Shown here: piece by piece, positions 10,244 through 18,945 of the stretch
Layout of the letters: the number at the start of each line of letters is the position of its first letter
Numbering within the stretch: the first letter of the stretch is position 1
Assembly (NCBI RefSeq): GCF_016773205.1
Contig: NZ_JAETWB010000004.1
Coordinates: forward strand, 124,001 to 188,000
Reading direction: 5' to 3'
From: Belnapia arida
GTDB lineage: Bacteria; Pseudomonadota; Alphaproteobacteria; Acetobacterales; Acetobacteraceae
Length of the DNA: 64,000 bases
The notes under the pieces: generated by a model
The model's input: the letters and a program-made list of their open reading frames with translations, nothing else
Told to the model about the DNA's origin: nothing
Databases searched by the model: none
Position numbers and translations under genes: made by a program

Positions 10244-11281
10244 TCAGGGGATCGTATAGCCCCGCGCCGCGCCAACCGTCCGGTTCCAGGCCGCGGCGCA
10301 TTCGGTCCAGACGCGGTTGCAGCTGTCGCGGAAAGTGGGCAGCACCACGCTGCTCACCGCCTCCCGCACCCGCGCATCGTCCTCGGGCGGCACGGCGCTG
10401 ATGACGGCGCCGAACTTGCGCTCCGGGCATTCCGGCTTGCCGGCGAGGCAGGCCAGCGACTGCGCATCGCTCACCTGGGCGAAGCGCCACATCTCCGCCT
10501 CCAGCCCCTTGAAGGCGGCGGCCAGCGCCGCCTGCTGCTCCGGCGTGAAGCGGCGCCAAGCGGCATTGCTCATGAAATGCCCCTGGATGCCGCCCGCGAC
10601 GGAAAGCGGCAGCACATGCGTCGTCACCTCGCCCCAGTTGCCGGCATAGGCGGAGACGGCGGAGGTGATGCCGCAAGTGACGAGCCCGCGCTGGAGCGAA
10701 GGATAAACCTCGGAGAATTGCAGCGTGACGGGAATGGCGCCGAAATGCTGCACCAGCGCCGTCATGCTGGGCGTGTAGCTCCGCACCTTCAGCCCGCGCA
10801 GGTCGGCCACGCTGCGGACGGGGCTGTTGCAGAAGAAGTATTGCGGTCCGAAGGGCCAGAGCGCCATGACGCGGCCATTGAAGCGCTCCTGCAGGCGCCG
10901 GTCGAAGGTCTCGCGCCCGGCCTCCACCGCCTTCTGCAGGTCGTCGATGTTGGTCGAGACGCCGATGAGGTCGAGCCCGTCGAAGAAGGGCTCGTCCCGC
11001 GCCACCTGGCCGATCAGCACCGCCATGACGTCGAAGGCGCCGCTGCGGAGATGGCGCAGCGCATCCGCCGCCTGCACGCCGATCTGGTCCATCGGGTTGA
11101 AGCTGACGGCGAGGTTCATCCCTGTCGCCTGGGGCAGCCGCGCATAGAAGGCGCGCTCGATCTCGATCTGCTTGGTGTTCTGCGAGAAATGCCCGACGGC
11201 GCGCAGCGGGATCTGCTGCGCGGGGGCGGGGAGGGCGGCGACGCAGAGCAGCGCGGCGGTCAGGGCGAGGATGCGGGTCAT
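10244..11281 (-). CDS. TRAP transporter solute-binding protein (DctP type)
   Basis: This 345-residue secreted protein has a signal peptide ending around APAQQ (residue 22). The mature part has the DctP pattern of two alpha/beta lobes, with the ligand-binding Arg region LRGLKVRSYTPSMTALV and FSEVYPSLQRGLVT. A C-terminal cysteine-bearing extension (ACLAGKPECPERK) resembles that of the second TRAP receptor at 17177-18286. It is the last gene of a four-gene operon: deacetylase, dctQ, dctM, dctP. The binding protein captures the substrate, probably an organic anion, for the DctQM permease. The substrate cannot be read from sequence. Confidence 0.88.
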   Translation of the reverse strand: MTRILALTAALLCVAALPAPAQQIPLRAVGHFSQNTKQIEIERAFYARLPQATGMNLAVSFNPMDQIGVQAADALRHLRSGAFDVMAVLIGQVARDEPFFDGLDLIGVSTNIDDLQKAVEAGRETFDRRLQERFNGRVMALWPFGPQYFFCNSPVRSVADLRGLKVRSYTPSMTALVQHFGAIPVTLQFSEVYPSLQRGLVTCGITSAVSAYAGNWGEVTTHVLPLSVAGGIQGHFMSNAAWRRFTPEQQAALAAAFKGLEAEMWRFAQVSDAQSLACLAGKPECPERKFGAVISAVPPEDDARVREAVSSVVLPTFRDSCNRVWTECAAAWNRTVGAARGYTIP

Positions 11282-11307
11282 GGGTGCTCCGTTGGGGTTG
11301 CGGACGG

Positions 11308-12612
11308 TCATCCGTAGGTCAGCTTCGGCAGCCAGGTCGCCATCCGGGGGAAGGCGATGAGGAGGGCCGTCATCACCACCATGGCCAGGAAAAAGGGGAT
11401 GGTGCCCTCGAAGACCTGGGCGATGGTCCCCTCCTTCCGCACTGCCTGGATGACGTAGAGCGTCATCCCGACCGGCGGGCTGATGAGGGAGATCTCGCAC
11501 ATCAGCACGATGAAGACGCCGAACCAGACCGGGTCGATGCCCGCGGCAACGATCACCGGGAAGACGACGGGCACGGTGCCGACCAGCATCGGCAAGGTCT
11601 CGAAGAAGACGCCGAGCAGCAGGTAGAAGACCGTCAGCGCCAGGATGAGGCCGAGCGGTGTCACGCCGATCTGCGTCACGAAGGCGCCGAGCGCGGGCGT
11701 GACGCCGAGCAAGCCGAGCACGAAATTGAGGTAGAAGGCGACGGCGAGGATCAGCAGGCTCATCGCCGTCAGCGTCGCCGTCGCGGTGAAGCAGTCGTGC
11801 AGCATGGCGATGCTGAGCCGGCCATAGAGCGCCGCGATCGGCAGCGCCGCGACGCAGGCCAGGGCCGCGCTCTCGGTCACCGTGGCCCAGCCGCTGTAGA
11901 TGCTGCCCATGATGATGGCGAAGATGAGGAGCGGCGGCAGGATGTCGACCAGTCGCCGCAGCCGCACCGCCAGCCGATCCTTCGCCTCCTGCTGGCGGAT
12001 CCACTCCGGCTTCAGCAGGGCCATCAGGATGATGGTCGCCATGAAAAGAAGTGTCATGACGATCCCTGGCACCACCGCCGCCGCGTAGAGCTGCCCGACC
12101 GAAGTATTGGTCATCGCGCCATAGACGATCAGCGCGATCCCCGGCGGGATCAGGTTGCCGAGCGAGGCGCCGGCGGCGATGGAGCCGAGCACCAGCCGCT
12201 CGTCGTATTTGCGGGTCCGGAAGCTCGGCAGCGCGACGGTGGAAACGGTCGCCGCCGTCGCCACGGAAGAGCCGGAGACGGCCGAGAAAATGGCCGAGGC
12301 CGCGATATTGGTGTGCAGCAGCCCGCCGGGCAGGATGTTCAGCCAGTCTGCCAGGCTGCGGTAGAGCCGGTCCGTGCTGCCGCTGCGCACCAGGATCTCG
12401 CCGAGCAGGATATAGAGCGGGATGGAGAGAAGGACGTAGTCCTCCATCGAGGCCCAAAGCTGGGTGCCGAGCGAGTCGACAAGCGCCGGGGAGAGGTAGA
12501 GGGAGGCGCCGAGCACGGCGGTGAGGAACATCGCGGTCGCCACATGCAGGCCGAGGAAGAGCAGCGCCACCAGGATGCCGAAGCCGATCGCCGCCTCGCC
12601 GACGCCGATCAT
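11308..12612 (-). CDS. TRAP transporter large permease (DctM type)
   Basis: This 434-residue, strongly hydrophobic protein has the expected ~12 membrane segments. DctM family landmarks include SLYLSPALVDSL, the Gly-rich IAASAIFSAVSGSSVATAATVS loop and IPPGIALIVYG near the substrate and Na+ sites, and PPVGMTLYVIQAV near the C terminus. It forms the Na+-driven transport channel for the solute delivered by DctP. Its ATG overlaps the dctQ stop by four bases, and dctP follows after 26 bases. Confidence 0.94.
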   Translation of the reverse strand: MIGVGEAAIGFGILVALLFLGLHVATAMFLTAVLGASLYLSPALVDSLGTQLWASMEDYVLLSIPLYILLGEILVRSGSTDRLYRSLADWLNILPGGLLHTNIAASAIFSAVSGSSVATAATVSTVALPSFRTRKYDERLVLGSIAAGASLGNLIPPGIALIVYGAMTNTSVGQLYAAAVVPGIVMTLLFMATIILMALLKPEWIRQQEAKDRLAVRLRRLVDILPPLLIFAIIMGSIYSGWATVTESAALACVAALPIAALYGRLSIAMLHDCFTATATLTAMSLLILAVAFYLNFVLGLLGVTPALGAFVTQIGVTPLGLILALTVFYLLLGVFFETLPMLVGTVPVVFPVIVAAGIDPVWFGVFIVLMCEISLISPPVGMTLYVIQAVRKEGTIAQVFEGTIPFFLAMVVMTALLIAFPRMATWLPKLTYG

Positions 12613-13214
12613 GCCTTGAACTCCTCGACCGGGCCGCGCGCGAGGATGGCGCCGGCCTCGGTCTCTACCTCCTCATCGATGGTCATGGGGCCATAGAGCC
12701 GGTTCACCCGCCGCCAGTCGGTCAGCATCAGCCAGGCGGCATGCAGCGCCAGCGCCGTCGCGGTGATGGCGAAGGCGACCAGCCCCACCAGCCACAGCCC
12801 CTGCGGCAGCCACATCGGCGTGCCGAGCGGCGAATTGGCGTGGCTCTGAAACTCGATGCTTTCCTCCAGCACCCACCAGCCGCGCCAGGCGGCGAAGACC
12901 GCGAGCGCCGCGAGCAGCACATAGGCGAGCGCGTTCAGCAGCGCCCGCAGCGGCCCCGGCAGATGCGCCAGCAGGAAATCGACCCGGGTATGGGACTTCA
13001 TCAGCAGCGCATGGGCGAAGCTGAGCGTCGAGAAGACGGCCAGCGTATAGGCGCCGATCTCGTCCACGCCCTGGAGCGAGATGCTCAGCAGCTTGCGGCA
13101 GAGGATCTCGGCGCAGGTGAGGAAGGCGAGGCCGAGCAGCCACCAGCCGCCGATGATGGCAACAAGGCGCACCGCCGGCTCCAGCCGCCGTGCCACCGGG
13201 TTCTCCTGCATCAT
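12609..13214 (-). CDS. TRAP transporter small permease (DctQ type)
   Basis: This 201-residue protein has four predicted membrane helices (about residues 18-38, 55-72, 90-112, 137-160), the DctQ topology, and the family segment VDFLLAHLPGPLRAL. It partners DctM. Tandem ATG codons at 13214 and 13211 overlap the TGA of the upstream deacetylase gene; 13214 was preferred because it gives that overlap, although an in-frame codon at 13241 exists. The C-terminal tail is acidic and cytoplasmic. Confidence 0.88.
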   Translation of the reverse strand: MMQENPVARRLEPAVRLVAIIGGWWLLGLAFLTCAEILCRKLLSISLQGVDEIGAYTLAVFSTLSFAHALLMKSHTRVDFLLAHLPGPLRALLNALAYVLLAALAVFAAWRGWWVLEESIEFQSHANSPLGTPMWLPQGLWLVGLVAFAITATALALHAAWLMLTDWRRVNRLYGPMTIDEEVETEAGAILARGPVEEFKA

Positions 13215-14134
13215 GCCGGCAGCCCCATCCGGACCCGCCAATGCCGCGCGATGTCCATCCGCCGGGCGATCCAGGCGCCGGGCTGCCGGGTGACGTGCTC
13301 CAGCAGCATCTCCAATCCGCGGATGCGGCCCGGCTTGCCGATGGTCCTGAGGTGCAGCCCGACCGACATCATCCGCGGCTGGTGCGCTGCCTCCTGCATC
13401 AGCCAGTCGAAGGCGCCGATGCAGTATTCGGCGAAGTCCCGCGCCTGGACGAAGCCCTGGCCCGGGGCGAAGCGCATGTCGTTGGTGTCGAAGCTGTAGG
13501 GCAGGATGACATGCGGCCGCCCGGCAACTTCGACCAGCCGCGGCAGGTCGTCATCATAGGCGTCCGAGTCATAGAGGAAGCCGCCCCCCTCGATCAGCAA
13601 CCGCCGCGTATTGACCGAGGGCGCCGATTTGGTGTGCCAGCCGACCGGGCGGGTGCCGGCGGCCCTTGCCAGCGTCTCCACCGTCGCGGCGATGACGGCC
13701 CGCTCCTGTGCCTCGGGCATGCCGGCCAGCATCTCCCAGCGCCAGCCATGGGCGCTGACCTCATGTCCGGCGGTAGCCGGAGCCGCGGCCAGCGCCGGCG
13801 TCGCCGCGACGGCGCGGCCGCAGCAGGAGAAGGTCGCCTTCACCCCGAAGCGGTCGAACAGGTCAAGGATCCGCCAGATCCCAACCCGCGAGCCATAGGC
13901 GAAATGCGTCTCCATGCAGGGATCGGGGTGGCCCTCGACCAGCTGGTGGCTCTCCGGCACGCGCTCGTTCCGCTCGTCGCCGCTGGCCATGGAGAGCTCC
14001 GCCCCTTCTTCGACATTGACGACGAAGGAGAGGGCAAGGCGGGCGCCGCCTGGCCAACGCGGATCGGGCGGGGTGCGGCCATAGCCGGCCAGGTCGCGCG
14101 TGGCGGGCGGCATCCCGCTGGGGAGGTCTGTCAT
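13211..14134 (-). CDS. Polysaccharide deacetylase-family hydrolase of the PuuE/allantoinase group
   Basis: This 307-residue NodB-fold protein opens with DLAGYGRTPPDPRWPGGARLALSF and VNVEEGAE, a start typical of PuuE-type hydrolases (cofactor-independent allantoinases) rather than cell-wall deacetylases. Further motifs are YGSRVGIWRILDLF, ATFSCCGRA and GHEVSAHGWRWE. It has no signal peptide, so it is cytoplasmic. Such enzymes open cyclic amides or amidines. The gene comes first in an operon with a complete TRAP transporter and overlaps dctQ, which suggests it hydrolyses the imported compound. Start chosen at the ATG at 14134; the frame runs open to 14218. True allantoinase activity is not proven. 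Confidence 0.8.
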   Translation of the reverse strand: MTDLPSGMPPATRDLAGYGRTPPDPRWPGGARLALSFVVNVEEGAELSMASGDERNERVPESHQLVEGHPDPCMETHFAYGSRVGIWRILDLFDRFGVKATFSCCGRAVAATPALAAAPATAGHEVSAHGWRWEMLAGMPEAQERAVIAATVETLARAAGTRPVGWHTKSAPSVNTRRLLIEGGGFLYDSDAYDDDLPRLVEVAGRPHVILPYSFDTNDMRFAPGQGFVQARDFAEYCIGAFDWLMQEAAHQPRMMSVGLHLRTIGKPGRIRGLEMLLEHVTRQPGAWIARRMDIARHWRVRMGLPA

Positions 14135-14250
14135 GCGGCGCTCCGTTGGGCGCCGAATGAGCAGCAATGCGCGTGCCAAGCCGGAATCGGTCACGGCGGC
14201 CTGAAGCTGGCGCCGCAACGGGCAGGCTGCCCAGGCCCTGGGCGCCGTCC

Positions 14251-17175
14251 TCAGGCGAGGGCGGCGCTCGGCTCCGGCCCGAGTGCCGCTTCCAGCGCCG
14301 ACAGAGTCTCGTCGGCGACGGCGAGGACCGAGGCGCGGAGCGCCATTGCCTCCTCCGCCGGCAGCCGCTTCGCATCGGCCTGGAACTGCCGCGCCGCCGC
14401 CGCCAGCCGGCTCGCGCCGAGCGTCGCGGCTGAGCCGGTCAGGCGGTGCGCCGCGGCAATCGCCTCGCTCGTCATCTCCGGCCCGGCGGCGCGCAGCACC
14501 CGCGTCTGCTCGGCGATTTCCTGGAGGAAGACCGGCGCCAACCGGCTCGCCGCCGCCTCGTCGAGGCCGGGGATGGTGAGCTTTCCGTTCGTCCCGCGCT
14601 GCGTCAGCAGCGGCAGCTCCGGCTGCGCCGCGGCCGCGGCGGCGGGCGGCGAAGCGACGGGCTGGGCGGTGTCCTCGCCAGCGGTCAGCCGCCCGATCGC
14701 GGCTATCAGGGCGTCCCGCTCGATCGGCTTCGCCAGATGCGCATTCATCCCGGCGGCGCGGCAGGCCGCGATGTCCTCGGCGAAGGCGCTGGCGGTGACG
14801 GCGAGGATCGGCACCTGCCCGCCCGGCGCCGGCAGCTGGCGGATGCGGCGCGTCGCCTCCAACCCGTCCATGCCGGGCATCATCACGTCCATCAGCACCA
14901 GATCGTAGGGCCGGGCCGGCGCCGACTTGGCCAGTGTCTCGAGGGCGAGTGAGCCGTCCGAGACGCAGTCCACCCGGTGCCCGCCCGACTCCAGCAGCGC
15001 CCGCGCCACCGCCAGGTTGGCCGGCACGTCATCCGCCACCAGCACGCGGAGCGCCCGCTGCTCCGCCGCCGGCGCCGCCGGCTCGGCGGGTTCGGCCTGG
15101 GGCATGGCAAGCGGCAGCAGCGGCAGCTCCACCCAGAAGACGGCGCCATGCCCGCTCGGCGAGGCGAGGTTGTCGGTGCAGCCGATGCTGCCCTCCATCT
15201 GTGCCGCGATGCCGGCGGCGATGGCGAGGCCGAGGCCGGTGCCGCCCGCCCGCTCGCCGCGGTCGAGCTGGACGAAATCGCCGAAGACGACCTTGCGCTT
15301 CGCCTCCGGCACGCCCGGCCCGGTATCCCGCACCTCGATCCGCACCAGCCGGCGGCCATCCGTGCCGGCGGGGCCGACGAGCCGCGCGATCAGTTCCACC
15401 AGCCCGCCGGCGGGGGTGAACTTCACCGCGTTGGAGAGCAGGTTGAGCAGCAGCTGGCGCAGCCGGGTCTGGTCGGCCTGGACCAGGGGCGGCAGCTCCG
15501 CCGCGACCTGGACGCGGAGCGTCAGCTGCTTCTCCTCCGCTGCCGGGCGGACCAGCGTTGCGGCGCTGTCCAGCAGCTCGCCCAGGCGGGTCGGGCCGAG
15601 CCGCAGCTCCAGCCGCCCCGCCTCCACCTTGGCGAGGTCGAGCACGTCGTTGGCGACGGTGACGAGGTGACGCCCCGCCTCCTCCAACGTCCGTGCCCGG
15701 GCGCGCTGCTCGCCCGACAGCGCGGGGTCCCGCGCCAAGGCCTGGGCGAGGCCGAGCACGCCGTTCAGCGGGGTACGCAGCTCATGGCTCATCTGGGCGA
15801 GGAAGCGGGACTTGGCCGCGGTCGCCGCCGCCGACTGGTCGCGCGCCAGGGCGAGGTCGCTCATCGCCCGCTTCAACGTAGTGATGTCGGTGCGGATGCC
15901 GACCGTGCCGCCATCCGGGGTCCGCCGCTCGCTGACCATCAGCCAGCGCCCGTCGGGGAGCAGCCGCTCGATGCTCGGGTGGTTGCCGCGGTGCCAGGCG
16001 GTGGTCTCGGTGACGAAGCGCTCGATATCCTCGCCCGCCTGTGGGTACTGGCCGCGCCGGGCGCCCTCGCGGATGATGTCCTCGAATTTGGCGCCGACGG
16101 TGATGAAGGGCGCGCTGACCGCATAGAGCTCGCGGTAGCGCTGGTTGCAGATCACCAGCCGGTCGTCCGCATCGAACATGACGAAGCCGTCGGGCATGGT
16201 CTCGATCGCGCCTTCCAGCACCGACCGCGCCCGCGCCCGCTCGGCGTCGACCCGCTCGCGCTGGCGCAGCGCGTGATAGAGCGCGGCCGCGAGCGCTGCC
16301 ATCAGCACGCCGAGGCTGGCGGCGACGATGATGAGGCGCCGCCGGTCCTGCTCCCAGGCGGCGAAGGCGGCGCCCTGGTCGTAGCTCGCCACCACATGCA
16401 TGTCGCGGTAGAGGATCGGCTTGGCGGCGGCCAGGACCGGCGCGTTCTGGAAGCGGCCGGGGACGAAGGCGGCGCTGCCATCCGCCGGCAGGGTGGTGGC
16501 GGGCCGGGCGAGTGGCCGCCCCATGCGCGTCTCGTCATGCGGGAGGGAAGCGAGCACCCGCCCATCCGACCGCTCCACCGAGATGCGCAGCCCCGGCACC
16601 TCGCCGATCGGGGCGAGCAGGGTGGCGACCAGGGAGACGGGCACCTCGGCCACCCCCACCACCGGGCCGATGCCGGGCAGCTCCGTGGAGCGGAGGAACA
16701 TCAGCGACCACTCGCCTGTCAGCGGGTTGCGCGCCGGCCCGCTGATGACGGCGGCGCCGAGCGCGGCCGCGCTGGCCAGCGCCGCCGGCTCGATCGGTGG
16801 TGGCCGGCTGCGTGAGGCGGCCAGCGCCGCAGCCCATGGGCGTCCATCCGGCAGCACCAGCATCAGGTCGCGGAAGCTGAAATTCTGGAAATTCAGCTCG
16901 CGCAGCATGCGGTTGGCCGCCGCCTGCTCGATCCGGCCGTTGCTTCCGACCTGGTTGAGCAGGGCCGGGAGCCCGGCCAGCATGCCGTCCACGGCCAGGA
17001 AATGCCGGTTGACGGTGCTTTCGGCCACGCGGGTCACGCGCTGCACCGTCTCCCGCGCCGTCTGCTCCGCGGTGCGGTGCAGGCGGTCGATCAACAGGCT
17101 GGTGCCGAGGCCGAGCGCCAGCAGCAGCAGCAGGGCAACGAGCAGGACGGCGAGGCGGAAGCGGCGTTGCTGCAT
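14251..17175 (-). CDS. Hybrid sensor histidine kinase with periplasmic domain, PAS, receiver and Hpt
   Basis: This 974-residue membrane kinase has TM1 at about 8-28, a periplasmic sensor region (about 30-278, double-Cache-like), TM2 at about 280-300 and a PAS domain (about 315-435). The HisKA domain has phosphoacceptor His464 in QMSHELRTP. The ATPase domain shows the N box LLNLLSNAVKF, G1 DTGPGV and G2 GGTGLGL. The receiver domain has Asp763 in LMDVMMPGMDG, and an Hpt domain has His910 in AHRLTGSAATLG. A full His-Asp-His relay is therefore in one chain; the output regulator is not in the window. It starts one base after the stop of a TRAP-type receptor gene, so that receptor is the likely ligand-sensing partner. 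Confidence 0.93.
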   Translation of the reverse strand: MQQRRFRLAVLLVALLLLLALGLGTSLLIDRLHRTAEQTARETVQRVTRVAESTVNRHFLAVDGMLAGLPALLNQVGSNGRIEQAAANRMLRELNFQNFSFRDLMLVLPDGRPWAAALAASRSRPPPIEPAALASAAALGAAVISGPARNPLTGEWSLMFLRSTELPGIGPVVGVAEVPVSLVATLLAPIGEVPGLRISVERSDGRVLASLPHDETRMGRPLARPATTLPADGSAAFVPGRFQNAPVLAAAKPILYRDMHVVASYDQGAAFAAWEQDRRRLIIVAASLGVLMAALAAALYHALRQRERVDAERARARSVLEGAIETMPDGFVMFDADDRLVICNQRYRELYAVSAPFITVGAKFEDIIREGARRGQYPQAGEDIERFVTETTAWHRGNHPSIERLLPDGRWLMVSERRTPDGGTVGIRTDITTLKRAMSDLALARDQSAAATAAKSRFLAQMSHELRTPLNGVLGLAQALARDPALSGEQRARARTLEEAGRHLVTVANDVLDLAKVEAGRLELRLGPTRLGELLDSAATLVRPAAEEKQLTLRVQVAAELPPLVQADQTRLRQLLLNLLSNAVKFTPAGGLVELIARLVGPAGTDGRRLVRIEVRDTGPGVPEAKRKVVFGDFVQLDRGERAGGTGLGLAIAAGIAAQMEGSIGCTDNLASPSGHGAVFWVELPLLPLAMPQAEPAEPAAPAAEQRALRVLVADDVPANLAVARALLESGGHRVDCVSDGSLALETLAKSAPARPYDLVLMDVMMPGMDGLEATRRIRQLPAPGGQVPILAVTASAFAEDIAACRAAGMNAHLAKPIERDALIAAIGRLTAGEDTAQPVASPPAAAAAAQPELPLLTQRGTNGKLTIPGLDEAAASRLAPVFLQEIAEQTRVLRAAGPEMTSEAIAAAHRLTGSAATLGASRLAAAARQFQADAKRLPAEEAMALRASVLAVADETLSALEAALGPEPSAALA

Positions 17176-17176
17176 G

Positions 17177-18286
17177 CTATTCGGGCCGTGCCAGGATGCC
17201 CCGGCTGGGGGCCATGATGGTGTTCCAGGTCTCGATGCAGTCGCCGCCGCAGCGGCGGACCCAGCTCGGCAGGATGACATCCCGCAGCAATTGGGCGCGG
17301 CGTTGGCGGTCGCGCGGCTCGTCGTCCAGCACGACCATCTGGCCGCGCGTGCCGCGCAAGCATTCCGGCCGGCCGGCGTTGCAGGCGAAGCCCTCCTCCG
17401 TCTCCTGCTCGGCTGCCCGCCAGATCTGTTGCTGCAATTCGCTGAGGCCGCCCTGCAACTGGCCGCGGATCTCGGGCGGGAGGGCCGCCCAGGCGCCTGC
17501 ATTGGCGCCGAAGACGGAGACGCCCCAGCTGATCGCCTGCCGCGAGACATAGTTGGCGATGCCGGGCAGGCCGAGCGTGTTGCCGGAGAAGCTGCCGGTC
17601 ACCGCGCATTCGACGATGCCGCCGCGCAGCGCGGCCGGGATGTCGGCGAAGGGGATCACCACCGGGGTCGCTCCCAGCGCCTCGAACAGCTCGCTCTGCC
17701 CGACCGAAGAGACGCGGATGCGCCGCCCGCCCAGGTCGCCGAGGCCGGAGAAGGGCTGACGGCAGAACACCACCTGCGACGGATAGGCGTAGATCGCCAG
17801 CAAGACGACATTGAAACGCTCCTTCAGCAGCGTCTCGAGCCGCGGGCGGAGCTGCGCCAGGGTCTGGCGGAGCGTGCCAATGTCGGGGTTCAGCACCGGT
17901 AGGTCCACGGCGTTGATCTCCGGCTCCTCGCTGGCCGAGACCGCGAGCGGCACCGTGCCGAAGGGCACCACGCCGAGCCGCATCAGCGGCAGCATCTCGG
18001 GCCCGCGGATGCCGCTGCGGTCGAAGGGGGCGATCTCCGCGCGGACCTGGCCACGGGTGAGCTGCGGTACCTGCTCGGTCCAGAAGGGCATCTCGTAGCG
18101 TGTGTACTGCGTGACGCCGCCCAGGCCGCCGACGATCTTCAGGCTGATCGGCGGGTTATCGGCCAGGGCCGGCACGGCACCGAACAAGGCGAGGCAGGCC
18201 AGGCAAGCGAACAGGAGCGACGCCGCACGCCGCGCGGCGCCGGGCCGGAGCGAAGGCCCGGTCAAGAAGTGCCGGCGCAGAACCAT
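17177..18286 (-). CDS. Orphan TRAP-type solute-binding protein paired with a hybrid kinase
   Basis: This 369-residue secreted protein has a signal peptide with hydrophobic core LLFACLACLALFGAVPALA (about residues 25-43). The mature DctP-like fold shows FCRQPFSGLGDLGGRRIRVSSV and TPVVIPFADIPAALRGGIVECAVT. A GAGGAAGGGG ribosome site stands before the ATG at 18286, and the extra upstream codons to 18412 look non-coding. No DctQ or DctM adjoins it. The hybrid kinase gene follows with a one-base gap. By analogy with binding-protein/kinase pairs, the receptor probably presents its ligand to the kinase's periplasmic domain rather than to a transporter. Confidence 0.85.
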   Translation of the reverse strand: MVLRRHFLTGPSLRPGAARRAASLLFACLACLALFGAVPALADNPPISLKIVGGLGGVTQYTRYEMPFWTEQVPQLTRGQVRAEIAPFDRSGIRGPEMLPLMRLGVVPFGTVPLAVSASEEPEINAVDLPVLNPDIGTLRQTLAQLRPRLETLLKERFNVVLLAIYAYPSQVVFCRQPFSGLGDLGGRRIRVSSVGQSELFEALGATPVVIPFADIPAALRGGIVECAVTGSFSGNTLGLPGIANYVSRQAISWGVSVFGANAGAWAALPPEIRGQLQGGLSELQQQIWRAAEQETEEGFACNAGRPECLRGTRGQMVVLDDEPRDRQRRAQLLRDVILPSWVRRCGGDCIETWNTIMAPSRGILARPE

Positions 18287-18530
18287 GAAACCCCTTCCTC
18301 TCGCGCCGGCAGGGGGCGGCGCCACGCCATGGGCTGGGACCATGATCCATGGTCCTCGGATCGCGGTCCAGCGTGCTGTCCCGTCGCATGACGGCAAATC
18401 CTGCCTCATCAAGCCGATGTCGCTTTCGGTCTTGTTAACTCGCCGCCTCGATTCGCCCCGCTCCCATTATATCCGGGTCTGTCACGAGTTTCGACATCCA
18501 TCCGCGGCCACCATCGCGGAGCGCGGGCCT

Positions 18531-18890
18531 TCAGCCTGGCCTGAACCGCGCCGCCGTCACCGCATCCCCGCCGAGCGCCGCCAGCACCTGCGACTGGCCG
18601 GCCGCACTAGCGGCCAGCGTCACCACCCGCTCGAACCAGGGACAGTGCCCGCGGACCCGCGCCTGAAACAGCCGGTCGAGCGCCACCGCCGCCGCCGGTC
18701 GGCCGCCACAGCAGGTGCAGGCCACTGCATGCGCCTCCGCCGCGAAGGCCTCCACCGCATGGTGTGGCCGGGCCAGAGCAGGCACCTCGGCCAGCACCGC
18801 AGCCGGCGGCCCGTCGGCCAGCGCCCGATCGAGCGCTACCTCGTCCTCCACGAGCAACAGCGGGATACGCGCATCCAGGGTCCAGGCCAT
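18531..18890 (-). CDS. Uncharacterised 119-residue protein with a CxCC motif
   Basis: No family was recognised. The protein is soluble with no signal peptide. Its middle holds AEAHAVACTCCGGRPA with Cys58, Cys60 and Cys61 (CxCC, then GGR) and a further Cys83 in GHCPWFER; two His residues (43-44) precede. CxCC is the metal-site motif of COG0523/CobW-type metallochaperones, but there is no GTPase domain here. An AAGGAGAA ribosome site precedes the ATG. The gene diverges from the ArsR-methyltransferase/metH operon across 55 bases holding a palindrome, so joint control with methionine synthesis is likely. Confidence 0.65.
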   Translation of the reverse strand: MAWTLDARIPLLLVEDEVALDRALADGPPAAVLAEVPALARPHHAVEAFAAEAHAVACTCCGGRPAAAVALDRLFQARVRGHCPWFERVVTLAASAAGQSQVLAALGGDAVTAARFRPG

Positions 18891-18912
18891 GGAATTCTCC
18901 TTCAGCCACTAG

Positions 18913-18932
18913 ACATAAGGATATCTTTATGT
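18913..18932. promoter_or_regulatory. Near-perfect 20-bp palindrome, likely ArsR-type operator
   Basis: ACATAAggATATctTTATGT is palindromic except for one mismatched pair. It overlaps a second inverted repeat, GATATC-7-GATATC (18920-18938). It lies between the divergent CxCC gene and the ArsR-methyltransferase gene, ending 13 bases before the latter's ATG. It is an A+T-rich island in a GC-rich region, as expected for a repressor operator and promoter. Confidence 0.7.
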
Positions 18933-18945
18933 GATATCCAGCGCC

